This document shows positions 34,241 to 44,983 of a stretch of DNA of 64,000 nucleotides, piece after piece (the stretch's first letter is position 1; the number at the start of each line of letters is the position of its first letter). Source of the DNA: Lentinus brumalis (Eukaryota; Basidiomycota; Agaricomycetes; Polyporales; Polyporaceae); NCBI GenBank assembly GCA_001792895.1, contig MARA01000059.1:124001-188000 (forward strand), given 5' to 3'. A program made the translations under genes and the position numbers. A model generated the notes under the pieces. The model was not told the origin of the DNA, ran no database searches, and saw only the letters and a program-made list of their open reading frames with translations.

Positions 34241-34569
34241 TAGTGCCCTGCAAGGGTAAGGCAGACCCTCGAGGGTTAAGGGTAAGGGTGTGTCAAGGGT
34301 AAGGGTGGGGGTACTGTCTCGGTAACCCTTGACACCCTCGGTAGACCCTCAAGGGTCACCACCATTATTGAGGCAATATTGATGATTTAATTGTATGTGC
34401 ACACGCGTGCGCCGCCAGTCTGCGCGGCAGTTTCCGAGGAGAACAGAACAACTGTATAGCTTTTCTATTACATAAGCAGGGACAGCGCGCAGACAGTAAC
34501 AACAACACCGAGGTGGACAGACAACGCAAACTCGTTTACAGCATGGCTGTGGGCACAAAGGTCAACAAA
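34241..34569 (+). mobile_element. hAT 5'-end fragment, second copy, inverted
   Basis: It starts with the TIR TAGTGCCCTGCAAGGGTAAG and runs almost identically to the right end of the hAT at 3769-7458 (7458 down to 7130), but in the opposite orientation. It includes the 5' leader, the promoter-like module at 34448-34490, the ATG at 34543 and the first codons (MAVGTKVNK). It stops abruptly at 34569, where a different GC-rich sequence (TGGATGGATTTTCGCGCG) begins. It is probably a copy truncated by another insertion. Confidence 0.85.
34448..34490 (+). promoter_or_regulatory. Shared promoter-like module, hAT second copy
   Basis: Same blocks as at 7209-7252 (ACAACTGTATAGC, then TTACATAAGC, then GACAGCGCGC), about 55 bp upstream of the start codon at 34543. 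Confidence 0.5.
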
Positions 34570-34639
34570 TGGATGGATTTTCGCGCGTGCGCCATCAGGC
34601 GCGCGTCTCCGGTCCCGCTCCGGCGCCCGTGCGTTCAAC
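34570..34639. repeat. GC-rich element end, shared with 44518-44569
   Basis: TGGATGGATTTTCGCGCG is followed by CGCGTCTCCGGTCCCGCTCC and GGCGCCCGTGCGTT. The same sequence appears in reverse orientation at 44518-44569. In both places it abuts an abrupt end of an unrelated element, which suggests it is the terminus of an unnamed transposon. Confidence 0.55.
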
Positions 34640-34682
34640 TCCTCCTGTGACGTATCTATTTCCTGCTTGCCTTTGACCATCA

Positions 34683-36969
34683 GTGCACACTGGGACCTGT
34701 AGGTCCTCCATCTCCTCTCTATGTAAGCATCTCAATGCCAGCCACCTTACACAACATAGTCAAGCACACATATACATCGGGTGGACATCCTTCCCATCTG
34801 TATGGCAAATCAGAGCTCTATCCATTGGAGTGCAGCAACACAGGAGACCCATCGGCGTAGATTGAGGACACTGCGGAGGAACTGGTACACTGGTAAGTCA
34901 GTCTCTTACATGTGAAGTCCTTGCTGCGGCTGTCTTATCAGAGCATTCTAGGCTCTCACTCACTGTACTTAGTCTCGACTGTCGTTGTCTGCAGTATACA
35001 CTCAAGAGCACATCCTACCGCGTTCCTTGACCCTACAATTATTCAAGTATTCCTACACACCCCGTGAGTCCATTCTTCGAGTCTTTGAGGGGGTATTTCA
35101 GAGCAAGGTTGATCATGTCATGGTCTCCCAGGATATCACACAGCATGACAAGGATGTTTTTGGTGCCACGTATCTGAGCTCACCGATTGGGACAACATGT
35201 CCGATTGGGATGAGTTTACCAATGCAGACCTGAACTACTACCTGCGGGTGGCCTCCGACACTACTGACAGTTTCTTCACTGTGAGTCCATCTGTATCATC
35301 TCATGCTGTATACGTCACAAATGAGGACAAGTGTCTTCTCGATGAGTTCCAGTTTTTGTTTCAGACATGGTGCCATATACACAATCTCATCCTGATTATC
35401 TGTGGGATGTTCGGCAACCCCTCTACTGTCAATGAACATGTATGCCTTCGAGTCCGCGCCAGCTAGTTCTTGCAACTTGCTACATTCGTGATGACATCCT
35501 TGTGGACTGTACGCAGCAGCTATGTGAAGTGGTCGCATGGGCTTGCAATTGCCTGCCAATGGTCAGTACTGTGTCCACTTTCTGCTCCTTGCCATTGCCC
35601 TTTACATGGATCTGTAGTCCGCATACCATTATCCTCTGGTGTTCACCCACACCATGTGAAGTTTGCGCGAGGTGTGGTCCTGCGCCATCCCATCCACCAA
35701 TCCATTGCTGTACAGACTGATGACCAGCTGCGGTGCTTAGTTGTCGATGCACCTTGCGAGTCACACTGTCTCGAGGGGGAGGTTTATTACGGTGCAGATC
35801 CCAGGGAGGTTCAAGACATACATATTGATCTTCAAAAGTCTGGGAGCGATATCGTTCCGTGGGCCCTATACCATAAGATATGCATCTAGTCTTGCGTACT
35901 GACAACGGTGCTGGATGTCGCTCCATACAGCTGTACTCATCCATGTACTTATGTTCAGATACAAGGAATCAACCTGGCATCGCTCATTGATGCATTTTCT
36001 ATATGTGCATGGTGTGCATGTGCCCCGGCCGGGAATGCGCTCAAATCGATGAGGGCGCGCTGGTCTCTTCTTACTTACCTTCGTCTTCCATGGCCAGTCC
36101 CTTGCAGGCTGTGTATGAGTGGTGTCGCAATGACCCTCAAGACCAGCAGGATCTTTGGAATCTGGACCCACTTGGCCTCTGGCATTCAGGACCTGTGAAC
36201 CGATGGAAGTCTTCATTTACCGACGTGTCTGCCCTGCATTTGCGTCTCGTCCTCCATGCGACCTAGAGGACTCGCATTACCTCTACTCCTCCGTATCGAT
36301 CAACTCCCCCGCCACCTCAATGTACGTGCTCAGCTTCGCAGTGTCTCCCCACCTGCTCAACCATCTTTAGATTATATTTCCAGTGCACGGCTTTGCACCT
36401 GAGGACGGCCATACATATCAGCTTTTGCTGACCGTCCTCGACTCATCTCTGTCGCTTGCCCTCGGAACTCGCAACATACTCCGTGACTTCATATCCATCT
36501 TTTGGGCCTTTGGGCAAATTTTCCGGGCGCCCCACACTCACTGTTTGATCACCTCTGCTCCCAAGTCATTGCCGCCAGTCGTCCATCCCAGATTGGAGCC
36601 AGCACTCTCACTGCTACACTTCCTCAGATACAAGAATAGGTGCAGGACCCACGGAAGCATCTGCCAGACGTAAGCTCACTTATCCTTCCTTCAGCATGCT
36701 TTGCTTATCTTTTCCAGGCCATCTTTGCTCGACTGATGACGATACCTGCCCAGCACCGTGCAGCCTTCAATAAGATATCCATTCGCTCAGTGCGTCATAT
36801 AGGCATTCAGGCTACGCCCGACAGCATTGATGAGCCGGAAATCAGTATGTGGTTGCGCACGTACGTGAAGCGTACCGCGCTTGAAGGGTTCATGTCGTAT
36901 GTATGGGTGCAGGATGACCAGGGAGGGGCATGGATTAACTGGAGGCATGCAGGATGGCCACATACTTAA
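34683..36969 (+). other. Possible decayed plus-strand gene, unidentified
   Basis: Several open stretches on the plus strand (35197-35466 with WDEFTNADLNYYLRVASD; 35470-35889 with VDAPCESHCLEGEVYYGAD; 36640-36969 with FNKISIRSVRHIGIQ, then ISMWLRTYVKRTALEGFM) could be exons of one gene separated by short introns. I do not recognise the family. Stops make an intact product unlikely. Confidence 0.3.
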
Positions 36970-37901
36970 TCCTGCGATGAGATTTGGATGCCCGGCCTTG
37001 CCTTCCTGCCTCTCAGGATTGCTCGGCTGTCCTTGTTTGCCACGACGCATCAGAGACTGCAGCGTGGGTTCAGGTGCATCCGGAGCGGAATGGTGCATGA
37101 AGCGCATCATGCGAATTTGAGAGCAAGTGGCATCACTTGAGGTATGCAGAAGGGTGGTTGCAGGTTGCGCAGGATGGTGGGACCGGACGCAGGTTGGCAT
37201 CCCTGAGAGCAATCAGGGGACGCTGAAAAGATGTTGAAGGATGCTGGGGAACATGATCGGGTCAGCTGCATCTCCGCATGTGATGAGCTGGAGCGGGTTT
37301 CTTACCTAGGCACAGCGCAGGAGAGCATGCACGGCAGGGAGCGAGATCGTGACGCCTCGGGACATGACACATACCGCTGGGTTGGCATGCGGCATGCACA
37401 TCGAATGAAACCGGTTTGGTGTGGTTATGACGAGTTGTGAAGGAGGAATTGGTGATCTTGTCTCAATTGCTGGCGCAAGTAGGAAACAAATAGAAGCATA
37501 CCCTGGCTGTCGTCTGAACAAGCTACAAGAGTGGTAAGACACGTGGATGGGGTAGTATGAGCCAAGTGCAGAGACACTCACCAGTGTCCAGAACCCAGGA
37601 GTGGCTGCAGTTAACGCGGCACGTCCTCCTAGCATAGCAGGCAAACTTGCAGACACACGTTGCAGCTGTGTCTTTGAGAGACGGGTGGGCGGGTGCTGTC
37701 TAATGCTGCGAAAGCATCTCAGGGGAGCGTCCGGAGAGGAGCAGCATCCCGTAGTGGGGATGGGAGAGGTCGCACTGTGCGATGGTCAGTGCAGGGGAGA
37801 GCAGAAGTAGAGAGCACAGGGAGCGGTGCAGGCGTGGAAAGGCGGTCTGGCAGGCGTCAAGCAGGGCAATATTGTGTTGGCTGCAGTGTGCCTCAGAGCG
37901 A
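36970..37901. other. Unassigned spacer
   Basis: No recognised gene. Composition is moderately GC-rich with purine-rich runs; open frames on both strands show no family motif. Confidence 0.35.
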
Positions 37902-38862
37902 TCACAGCTGTCTGCTGAAAGTCAGTACTAGCGGCAGCATACAGCGGTCGGATGACTCACAGATGTTGCGAGCCCAATCGCCCACCCTTGGGTTGGGGAC
38001 GGATGAGATGGGCTCAATGCTGCTGAGAGTGGCGACCTGGACTACCGGACGGCTGGATGAGGATGGTGCGGGAGTGTTGGACTGCACTACATGCTTCCCT
38101 TTCGACGGCGTCTGAGGCTGGATCCTGACGTTGCGCGGGACGCTGGTAGTAGCCTGGGCGTTGCGTGGGGCGCTGTCTGCACTCTGGATGTTGTCGGGGA
38201 TCATGGCGGGTGTTCTTGCTGTCTGGGAAGCCGAAGGAGGGCCGTCGTCTGGGAGAGGGGTGGTGGAGGAATGGAGAGAAGCTGCGGGCCCGGAAACCTT
38301 CTGCAACGGCGGTGGATGGGGCACGGCCTGAGTAGTGTACGGTTCTTTGTCGATCATGTAATGTAGCGCACCCATAAGCGTATGGAATGACTTCCATCGC
38401 GGGTACTTGAAGTCCTTGATGTTGTGCTCGATCTTGTCCCTGCAAGGCTTTAGTAAGAAGACGTAATGAGATCTTGCCAGTACGTACCATTTTTGCCCAG
38501 CCCAGACCCCCGTCTCATGCCCATAGGCTATAGTGTGGAACTTCTTGTGATCATCCAACACGGTCTTGACGAGGGGCCTGCTGAAGACCCACATCATATG
38601 AGAGTACTTCTCCTCATCAACTCGAGGGTCCTGAAGGATCTCGACGTTGATCCTGTTGACTTCTTCAGCATCAGCCCTTGAAACGCATGTCACCACTATG
38701 GGGACAAGCTTTCCAAATCGCCCAAGAGCTATTCCTGGAGGTCTGATAAAGTTCTGTCAGCGAATTTAACCACAGAAGCCTAGAAGTTCTGCAGGCGTAC
38801 CGCCGGTGCTCATAGACTCCTCTGTCCTCAACCGGCCCCCTATCACCGTGTACCACAGCTTG
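37902..38862 (-). CDS. Putative protein with RNase H1 N-terminal-like (caulimovirus VI-type) segment
   Basis: A 264-residue open stretch (38696 down to 37902), probably with a further exon upstream. It contains YSHMMWVFSRPLVKTVLDD, HTIAYGHETGVWAGQKW and KYPRWKSFHTLMGALHYMI. The combination of a G-x-W segment and an F/Y-x-W-K-S-F..A segment resembles the small RNA:DNA-binding fold at the N-terminus of RNase H1. The C-terminal half is Pro/Ser/Thr-rich and probably disordered. Function is unknown. A short intron near 38470 may exist, because GTACGTACC-like signals are present. It lies just downstream of the KDZ transposase on the same strand. Confidence 0.35.
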
Positions 38863-39600
38863 CCCACGTCAGCAGTTTCAGCATGTCCAGAAGTCATTTC
38901 GAGGATGATCAGGAGGAATGAGGGAGCGGATCGAGAGGATCGAGGAGAGAAGCATGTTAGCGCTAAGACGCTGAATGCACGCATGTGCAGTACACGAATG
39001 TGACCCAAAACGCAGTTACAGTCAGATACCCATTTCCCCCTTCCGCAAACGCATTCCCACTCCTCCCCAAAAATTTCGGACATTTCGGTGTTGCACATCC
39101 CCAATATGCCACTCAAGTCTGGAGGCGTAGAACGTTCAGCAAGATAGCCATTTGCAGAACTAATAGTCGAAATTGTGTGCATTTGTGGCATGCCACACCA
39201 ATTATTGAATCGGGACGTCGGGACAGAACAAGTCCTTCCGGCAGTCTATAATTTCTTCTGTACACGCATTAGCATGTACAGAGCAGAAGTCGTCATGTTT
39301 GATAGGGGTCCGAGTATTGTATGGAAGGGAACGCGGCCTCCGATGAGGCCATTCTCGGGAGCGCTCGCATGGGCCACCAAGACACATGTTCGCATTCCGA
39401 GGTGTACGTACACACACTCCCAAAAACAGGTATATATATAGGCAGGGAAACTACTAGGGCAGAAGCAGATTGAGGTACAAAGGCACAGACTACATGACCG
39501 CAGCGATATTAGATACATGCTCGAGGACATCCGTAACAGCACCTTCATCATCCTCCTCTACACCGACCGCCTCCTCACGCTCGTCACTCTCAACCTCACT
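38863..39600. other. Spacer with TATA-like box
   Basis: No gene recognised. GGTATATATATAGG at about 39429-39442 is a strong TATA-like sequence on the plus strand, but no open frame of a known family follows it. Confidence 0.35.
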
Positions 39601-39619
39601 CAGCTCCTTCGCAGCTAGA

Positions 39620-42600
39620 TTGTCAAGTGGCCTGGGGGTGAGAGGCGGGGTCGATGTTCATGGGAGAGGATGGACGGGATGTGTGGGAGGGATCATCAGG
39701 GTCGATGGGATTGTCATTAGAAGTCGAAGACAGCGGCGCGCAGGGACGTTCCCGGGCTGGGCCGGCGTGAACTGCGGGTCCTGGGATGCCGGTGAATCCC
39801 TCGAGCGCATAGATACGCAGCAGGTACACAAGGAGATGCGCGTTGATCGCGCAACGGCGCTCGCAATGCTGCAGGACCGCACCATACCACAGATTGTTGT
39901 TGCGCTTCATCTCCACGAGCACCTCCGTGAAGAGGATGTCTTCGTCTCTGATGGACGGTGTGCACACGGCGTGCTTCGCGGTTCATGCATGTTGATGAGC
40001 TCGTACTCCGCGCAGATGACTCGGCGCGAAGTCCGCATGGTCTCGCGGATGAGGGGCTGCGCCCACTTCTTGTTTCGAATGTCGTTCCGCGTGTCCTGTA
40101 GCAATGTAAACTCTTCAAGGAAGCCAAATTGCGATACCTTCGACCGGTCCAACGCCGGGCGATCCAACGCGGCAGCCGTACTAGTTGACTGCAGTGCAAA
40201 TTGCCTTGCATCTCTTCTGCAGACTCTCCGTGATCTGCATTCGCATCTTGTAGGCTAGCCAAAGGTCAGTTATGTCTACACGGAGACGGTGTTAGTCACT
40301 TACCTGTCTGCGAGATGTTGAGCTTCTGGAGCTCAAAGAGTCGCTGGATGACTAGTTTCTGGAGGCGGCCGAGCACCTTCTGGTACCCCCGCGTTGCAAT
40401 GTACTTCTGCATCTCCTTGTACTCCTTGTCCTCGGGCAACCAGCGCTGGGTGATACCGAGCTGCAGCTCGGATGATATCACCTGCAAAGTGAGCCGCTTC
40501 ATGCTCTCCTTGAGCTCGCGACGGCGCGTTTTGATCTTGCGGGTCGCAGATGTGGCGCGGGCGTAGTTCGTCGGGTCGGACTGTGGGGCAGTCCATTGAT
40601 TATTGGCCGGAACGGTTCCCAGGAACGCGTCATCGGCGATTCCAAGTTCCTTGCTGCACCCCGAGATCAGCCGCACACTCTAACAGAAGCAAATCGGACT
40701 TACGTTGCCGCTTGGAGTTCATCAAGTGCCTCGACATAGGCGACCGCATGCATGTCCCATGGGTCCTCATCACGAAGGTTCTCAAAATAACTTGCCTCCT
40801 CGATCTCCAGGGCGCAGATCTTCGATGCTCAAGCTGAGGATCTGCAAGGACTCCTCGACCATGGGCTTCTTCATGGAGATGATGTCGAGTGCCTGGACGT
40901 AATGTTATACATCATTAGTCCGAGTTTGGCGTATTTCTCCTCATCCCAATGATGGAAAAATGTGTGAATGAGCAGGCGGCACTGGTATGCGGATGCGTAT
41001 CGGATCGCGGAGGCCAGCTGATTTGATGTGCTCAAAGTGCGCTCCAACGTCTCAAGATCTTCGATACCCATGAAGGGCACGAAGTTAGGATGGTTCTTCA
41101 GCTGGCACGGATATGAGTGAGAGTATCCGTTAAACGCGTTGACGACCACGCGTGACCCGGTAGCCTCGAACACAGCCCCGATGGAGCTGTTGTTGAGGGT
41201 GGTCTTGAACGAGCAGCCAATATCAAAGGCTAGGATGATGGCCTCCACGATCTCGGCGATGATCTCGTCCGAGATCGCTAACGGAAACTTCGCCCTGGCA
41301 ATTGATCGTGAGGATGATCATGTATGAGCTGCGGGGTAACTTACAGTTCCCCGCATCTGATCATGTCGCATCTGATCATGTCGATGAGTCCAAGGATGAA
41401 TCCATGCCGGCATGCAGAGGCAAAGACTCCGGTCTCCTCGATATGGCCCACATGCGCTTCTTGTCATCTGAGGCTGCTGCTTTCCAGATACTTGCGCAAG
41501 CGGAGTCGGGTGTGCCATCGGTGGGATCGCCTTCACCTGTCTCCTCACCAGCATCACTCCCTGCGTCATCTTGATCATCAGGCACCTCGACATGCGGCTG
41601 TGCTTGCCTGCCCTTCACCTCGTGCGCGAACTTCTCGACGATCCCCGACCTTGCGGTTGCCAAAAGGTGCGACGCGCTTGAGGGAATTATTCCCGTCCAT
41701 GACATACATGCGGTCATATTGAGCGGGCGGTTCGCCCTGAACCTACGACGAGGTCAGTGACATCTGAGACAGATTGTGCCGGCGGCATGTACATACCTTG
41801 TAGCTGCACGCCAGGCATTCCAGCGCGCGCGCCACTGCAGGCTATCTCTGCCAAGAGCGACCTGGATTCCGGTGTGAACCTGCTCCATGAGCGTCAGGTA
41901 CACATCAAAGGCATCTGAGATGGCCTTGCAGCACCGCCGGTGATAAGGGACCTGCGGCTAATCAGTGGAAGCAGTATGTCCCAACATGACAATACGTACC
42001 ATGTACTTGTAGCAGACCATCTTGGTGAATGCTTCAACGCTATAGGATGCCTTGAAGCGTCTGATGTCGTGGAATAGCTGGAGAGTGGCCAGGGAAATCG
42101 CGAAAGTCGGTTGATCAGGGCTAGAGCCAAAATAGCCATGCAGTATTAGAGCCTCGGTTGCGGTCTGCGTGGAAGTCCGGGGAATCACGACCGACTTCTT
42201 TGCCGAGAATTAAATGATGCATTCCAGATCTAGATCGTACGAAGACCGCTCGCGTGGAGTCTCTGTCTGGCGAGGATCCGCCACTGTGTTGTTGTACTTC
42301 CACTGCAAGTACGCAGCCACAATCTGGGGCATTAGCTCCTGCCAATACGTGTCCATGTTGTTGACCCGCTGCCGCCATGTCCGCGTGTCCTTGTACTTGC
42401 GGTATCCAAGGCTAGGGCCACAAATTAAGTAACCTGGGAAAGATCAGATTGGCAGCGTTGGGATGTACCGATCATCCAGCATATCACAAAGCGCGGATGC
42501 TACCGCTTCTTCATTGGAGACTCCGTGCAGTCCGGGTGTGTCAGAGACCATCTGCCACGAGGGATTGTCCTCGATGAAGGGATTGTGTCCCATGATCGTG

Positions 42601-42830
42601 ACTACTCCGTCCATCCGATCAGGGTCCACCTCAGCAGGGTCGCTCCTCATTGCCGTGAGGATACGACGGCTCTTCTTGCTGAGGCCTAATAATATCATCA
42701 TGAGCATCATACCTGGCTTAGTCCAGGCATTGAAGTCCTTAACCATGAACAAGGTTTTGATACTCTCCTTAACCCGCTTCTGCTCCTCAGCTATCTTCGG
42801 CACGCAAAGGGTCGGACGCCCGGATCAGCG
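39620..42830 (-). pseudogene. KDZ-superfamily transposase, multi-exon, partly decayed
   Basis: Minus-strand order matches a Kyakuja-Dileera-Zisupton transposase. The N-terminal part has RMDGVVTIMGHNPFIEDNP and DDRYIPTLP (42450-42700). Then come YRKYKDTRTWRQRV, then MDTYWQELMPQIVAAY (42320-42420); AISDAFDVYLTLMEQVHTG (41880-41930); the MDGNNSLKR motif (about 41690-41705); SACRHGFILGL (41390-41420); AFDIGCSFKTTLNNSSIG and NAFNGYSHSYPCQLKNHPN (41090-41240); WDEEKYAKLGLMMYN; the helical WLPEDKEYKEMQKYIATRGY (40380-40440); and a C-terminus with YALEGFTGIPGP near 39790. Short introns separate many blocks. Frame changes near 41.4 kb and 40.1 kb suggest inactivation. The product would mobilise its own element, whose ends I did not find. 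Confidence 0.75.
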
Positions 42831-44517
42831 GGCCACGAGGCTCGGATTCCAGACCAGCCACCGGATCGGCGTCCGATGACATCACAAACTACTTGCCACC
42901 TGGCAGCTGCCCATCATCTCCGCAAGTACGTATAATGTCACCCGGGATGAATCATCGGTCAAAAAAGGAAGGTATCCGGTCCCATGCTTTGGCGCTTCCG
43001 TCCCACGCAGATGGATTAACTGTCAACACTTTTAACAGACCCCTATAGACGGGTCTCTTCCGTCCCAAAATTACCATAGTACAATTCAGTAGTATGTCCA
43101 TGCACATGGAAAAATATGACTTTGTCTCCTAGATGAATGCTTGAAGAGATTCTTGAGTACGCAGTATCAAGGCCTCGAGCGCCCGAAGTCCAAAACAGGT
43201 AAGTACGCGCTCCGGGCGGGAGTTCAGGGCGGGAGCGCCCAGAGAAGGTCATAACTTGTCCTCAAGATACTGGATTCCTCCCTCTACCTGAGGGCAAACT
43301 GGTATTTTTCCCGTGCTCAGGGACCCAGAAAGTATTAGTGCGCCAAGTTTTGCAGTGATCGGCCCAGCGGGGGAGGTGCTGTTAAACGGTGTTGACAGTG
43401 GATCCATAATCGCGACAAGAGCAGCAATTGCGATGACCGATGATTTATCCCCGATGACTCTATACCATTTTGCATCATCTCCTTGGCATCCCCGCCGTTT
43501 GCCCTCCCCTTGCTACTATGGCATATTCCCGCAGGCGCATGACATATCTGATGAGTGCAATGTATTTGCGTAGTAATTCTACACAGGATCAAAAAAAGAA
43601 CGGGCCAAAACGACCACCGGACACTCGAGATCGCGAGCTCGCCGTCGGATGCGGCGGCAGCGACACGACGAGCGCACAGGCGGGGCGATGCACGCGCGTC
43701 GGGAGGGCAGAAGATAGCCGAGGGGAGGGCGGCTGATACCAACCACCGGGCGGGATGATACCAGAAGCCTCGTGCCGAGCGTGCGGCAGATGGCTGGGGT
43801 ACTACTGCATTTGGGGAGGGGAGGGCTTGCCAAGCGTGCGGCGCTCGCCGGGCTAACTAAGCCTGTTTAATGTGATGATCAGGTGAGCATTCCTAAGACT
43901 TCCATGAGTATATAGTAGCAACCAAGTTAGTATAGTCCTCACCACGAGATGAAATGGTTGCTTCTCTTCGTTCAGGCCAGCTCCATTCTTCTCCTTTGCA
44001 AACTGCAGGAAGGCTTCGTACAGTTCTTCATCAGGAGGATCTGCGATACGCCCCAGTAGGGCGAGCAAGTTATATACATCCAATTGTCAAGTCACAATTT
44101 TTGACTCCCACTGATGATGGCCCGAGGGGTTGTTGGACATATCAAGGATTCAAGTTTGAAGGGATGCGACAGTCGACTTGGAAGGAAGGCAGGACTCAAA
44201 CTGAGGGTACAGCATGGCTCACCAAGAACACACTGGCAATGTAAAGGATGTAATTTGTTCGTAATTTACAGGCCACTATTGACACGGCAAGCTCCTTGAG
44301 GCAGACCAGTAAGTAGATGGAGCAATCATGTTAACTCACCGAACTATGACATAAGGAATCACAATGCCCCTCGCCTGTCTACAGCAGCTAGCCAGGTATG
44401 TTATTGTCTTGCCTTGATACAGCATGGAGGCTCCCAGTGTATGTCAGACTCAGCAAGTAGTAGTTACATAGAGGCACAATGTATGGAGGCAGACTATCAA
44501 TCTGCCACTGGAGGAGT
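42831..44517. other. Mostly non-coding; one small open frame
   Basis: A minus-strand stretch 43853-44083 (MDVYNLLALLGRIADPPDEE, then LYEAFLQFAKEKNGAGLNEE) looks coding-like but I do not recognise it. The rest shows no motif. The words AATCATCGGTC and CTGTCAACAC recur around 42950-43030 and 43390-43450, hinting at related element ends. Confidence 0.35.
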
Positions 44518-44569
44518 CGAACGCACGGGCGCCGGAGCGGGACCGGAGACGCGCGCGAAAATCCACCCA
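44518..44569. repeat. GC-rich element end (second copy)
   Basis: Reverse complement of 34570-34639 minus an internal GCGC-rich palindrome. It ends ..AAAATCCACCCA at 44569, immediately before a copia-derived fragment. Confidence 0.55.
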
Positions 44570-44750
44570 TGAACTTCCTGGTCTACCATAGGGGAGCGGA
44601 TTTGGATGATCTGGCACCTCCTGCACCTCCAGCACCAGCCCCTGCACCCCATGCTCTGCGTGATGGCTCTCCTGCTCCGTCATCATGTGCTCCGAGCCTG
44701 CCTGCACCTCCGCAGCCTCCTGCACCGGCACCAGCCCCTCCTAGGCAAGA
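44570..44750 (+). pseudogene. Copia polyprotein linker fragment
   Basis: Plus-strand translation DLDDLAPPAPPAPAPAPH, then RDGSPAPSSCAPSLPAPPQ, matches the proline-rich linker between integrase and reverse transcriptase of the copia element at 46.2-49.6 kb (about 46830-47000). Only this piece is present, bounded by the GC-rich terminus at 44569 and a run of GGGTAACCC/GGGTACCC repeats after 44750. Confidence 0.75.
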
Positions 44751-44983
44751 GCACGGGTAACCCTTGGGTAATCCAGGTGTACCCATACCCGTACCCGAGT
44801 ACACCGTACCCGGGTACCCAAGGGTTTCCATGGGTCGGGTACCAATCTTGGGGGTACGGGCAAGCCGCGGATACATACCCTCACGCGGGTAACCCGGCGG
44901 GTCAGAAGTACACATGTGCATACATTGGTAGCCCGTCGACAGTGCTAGCTACTACTATCACAGCCTACAGTGTAATACATTCA

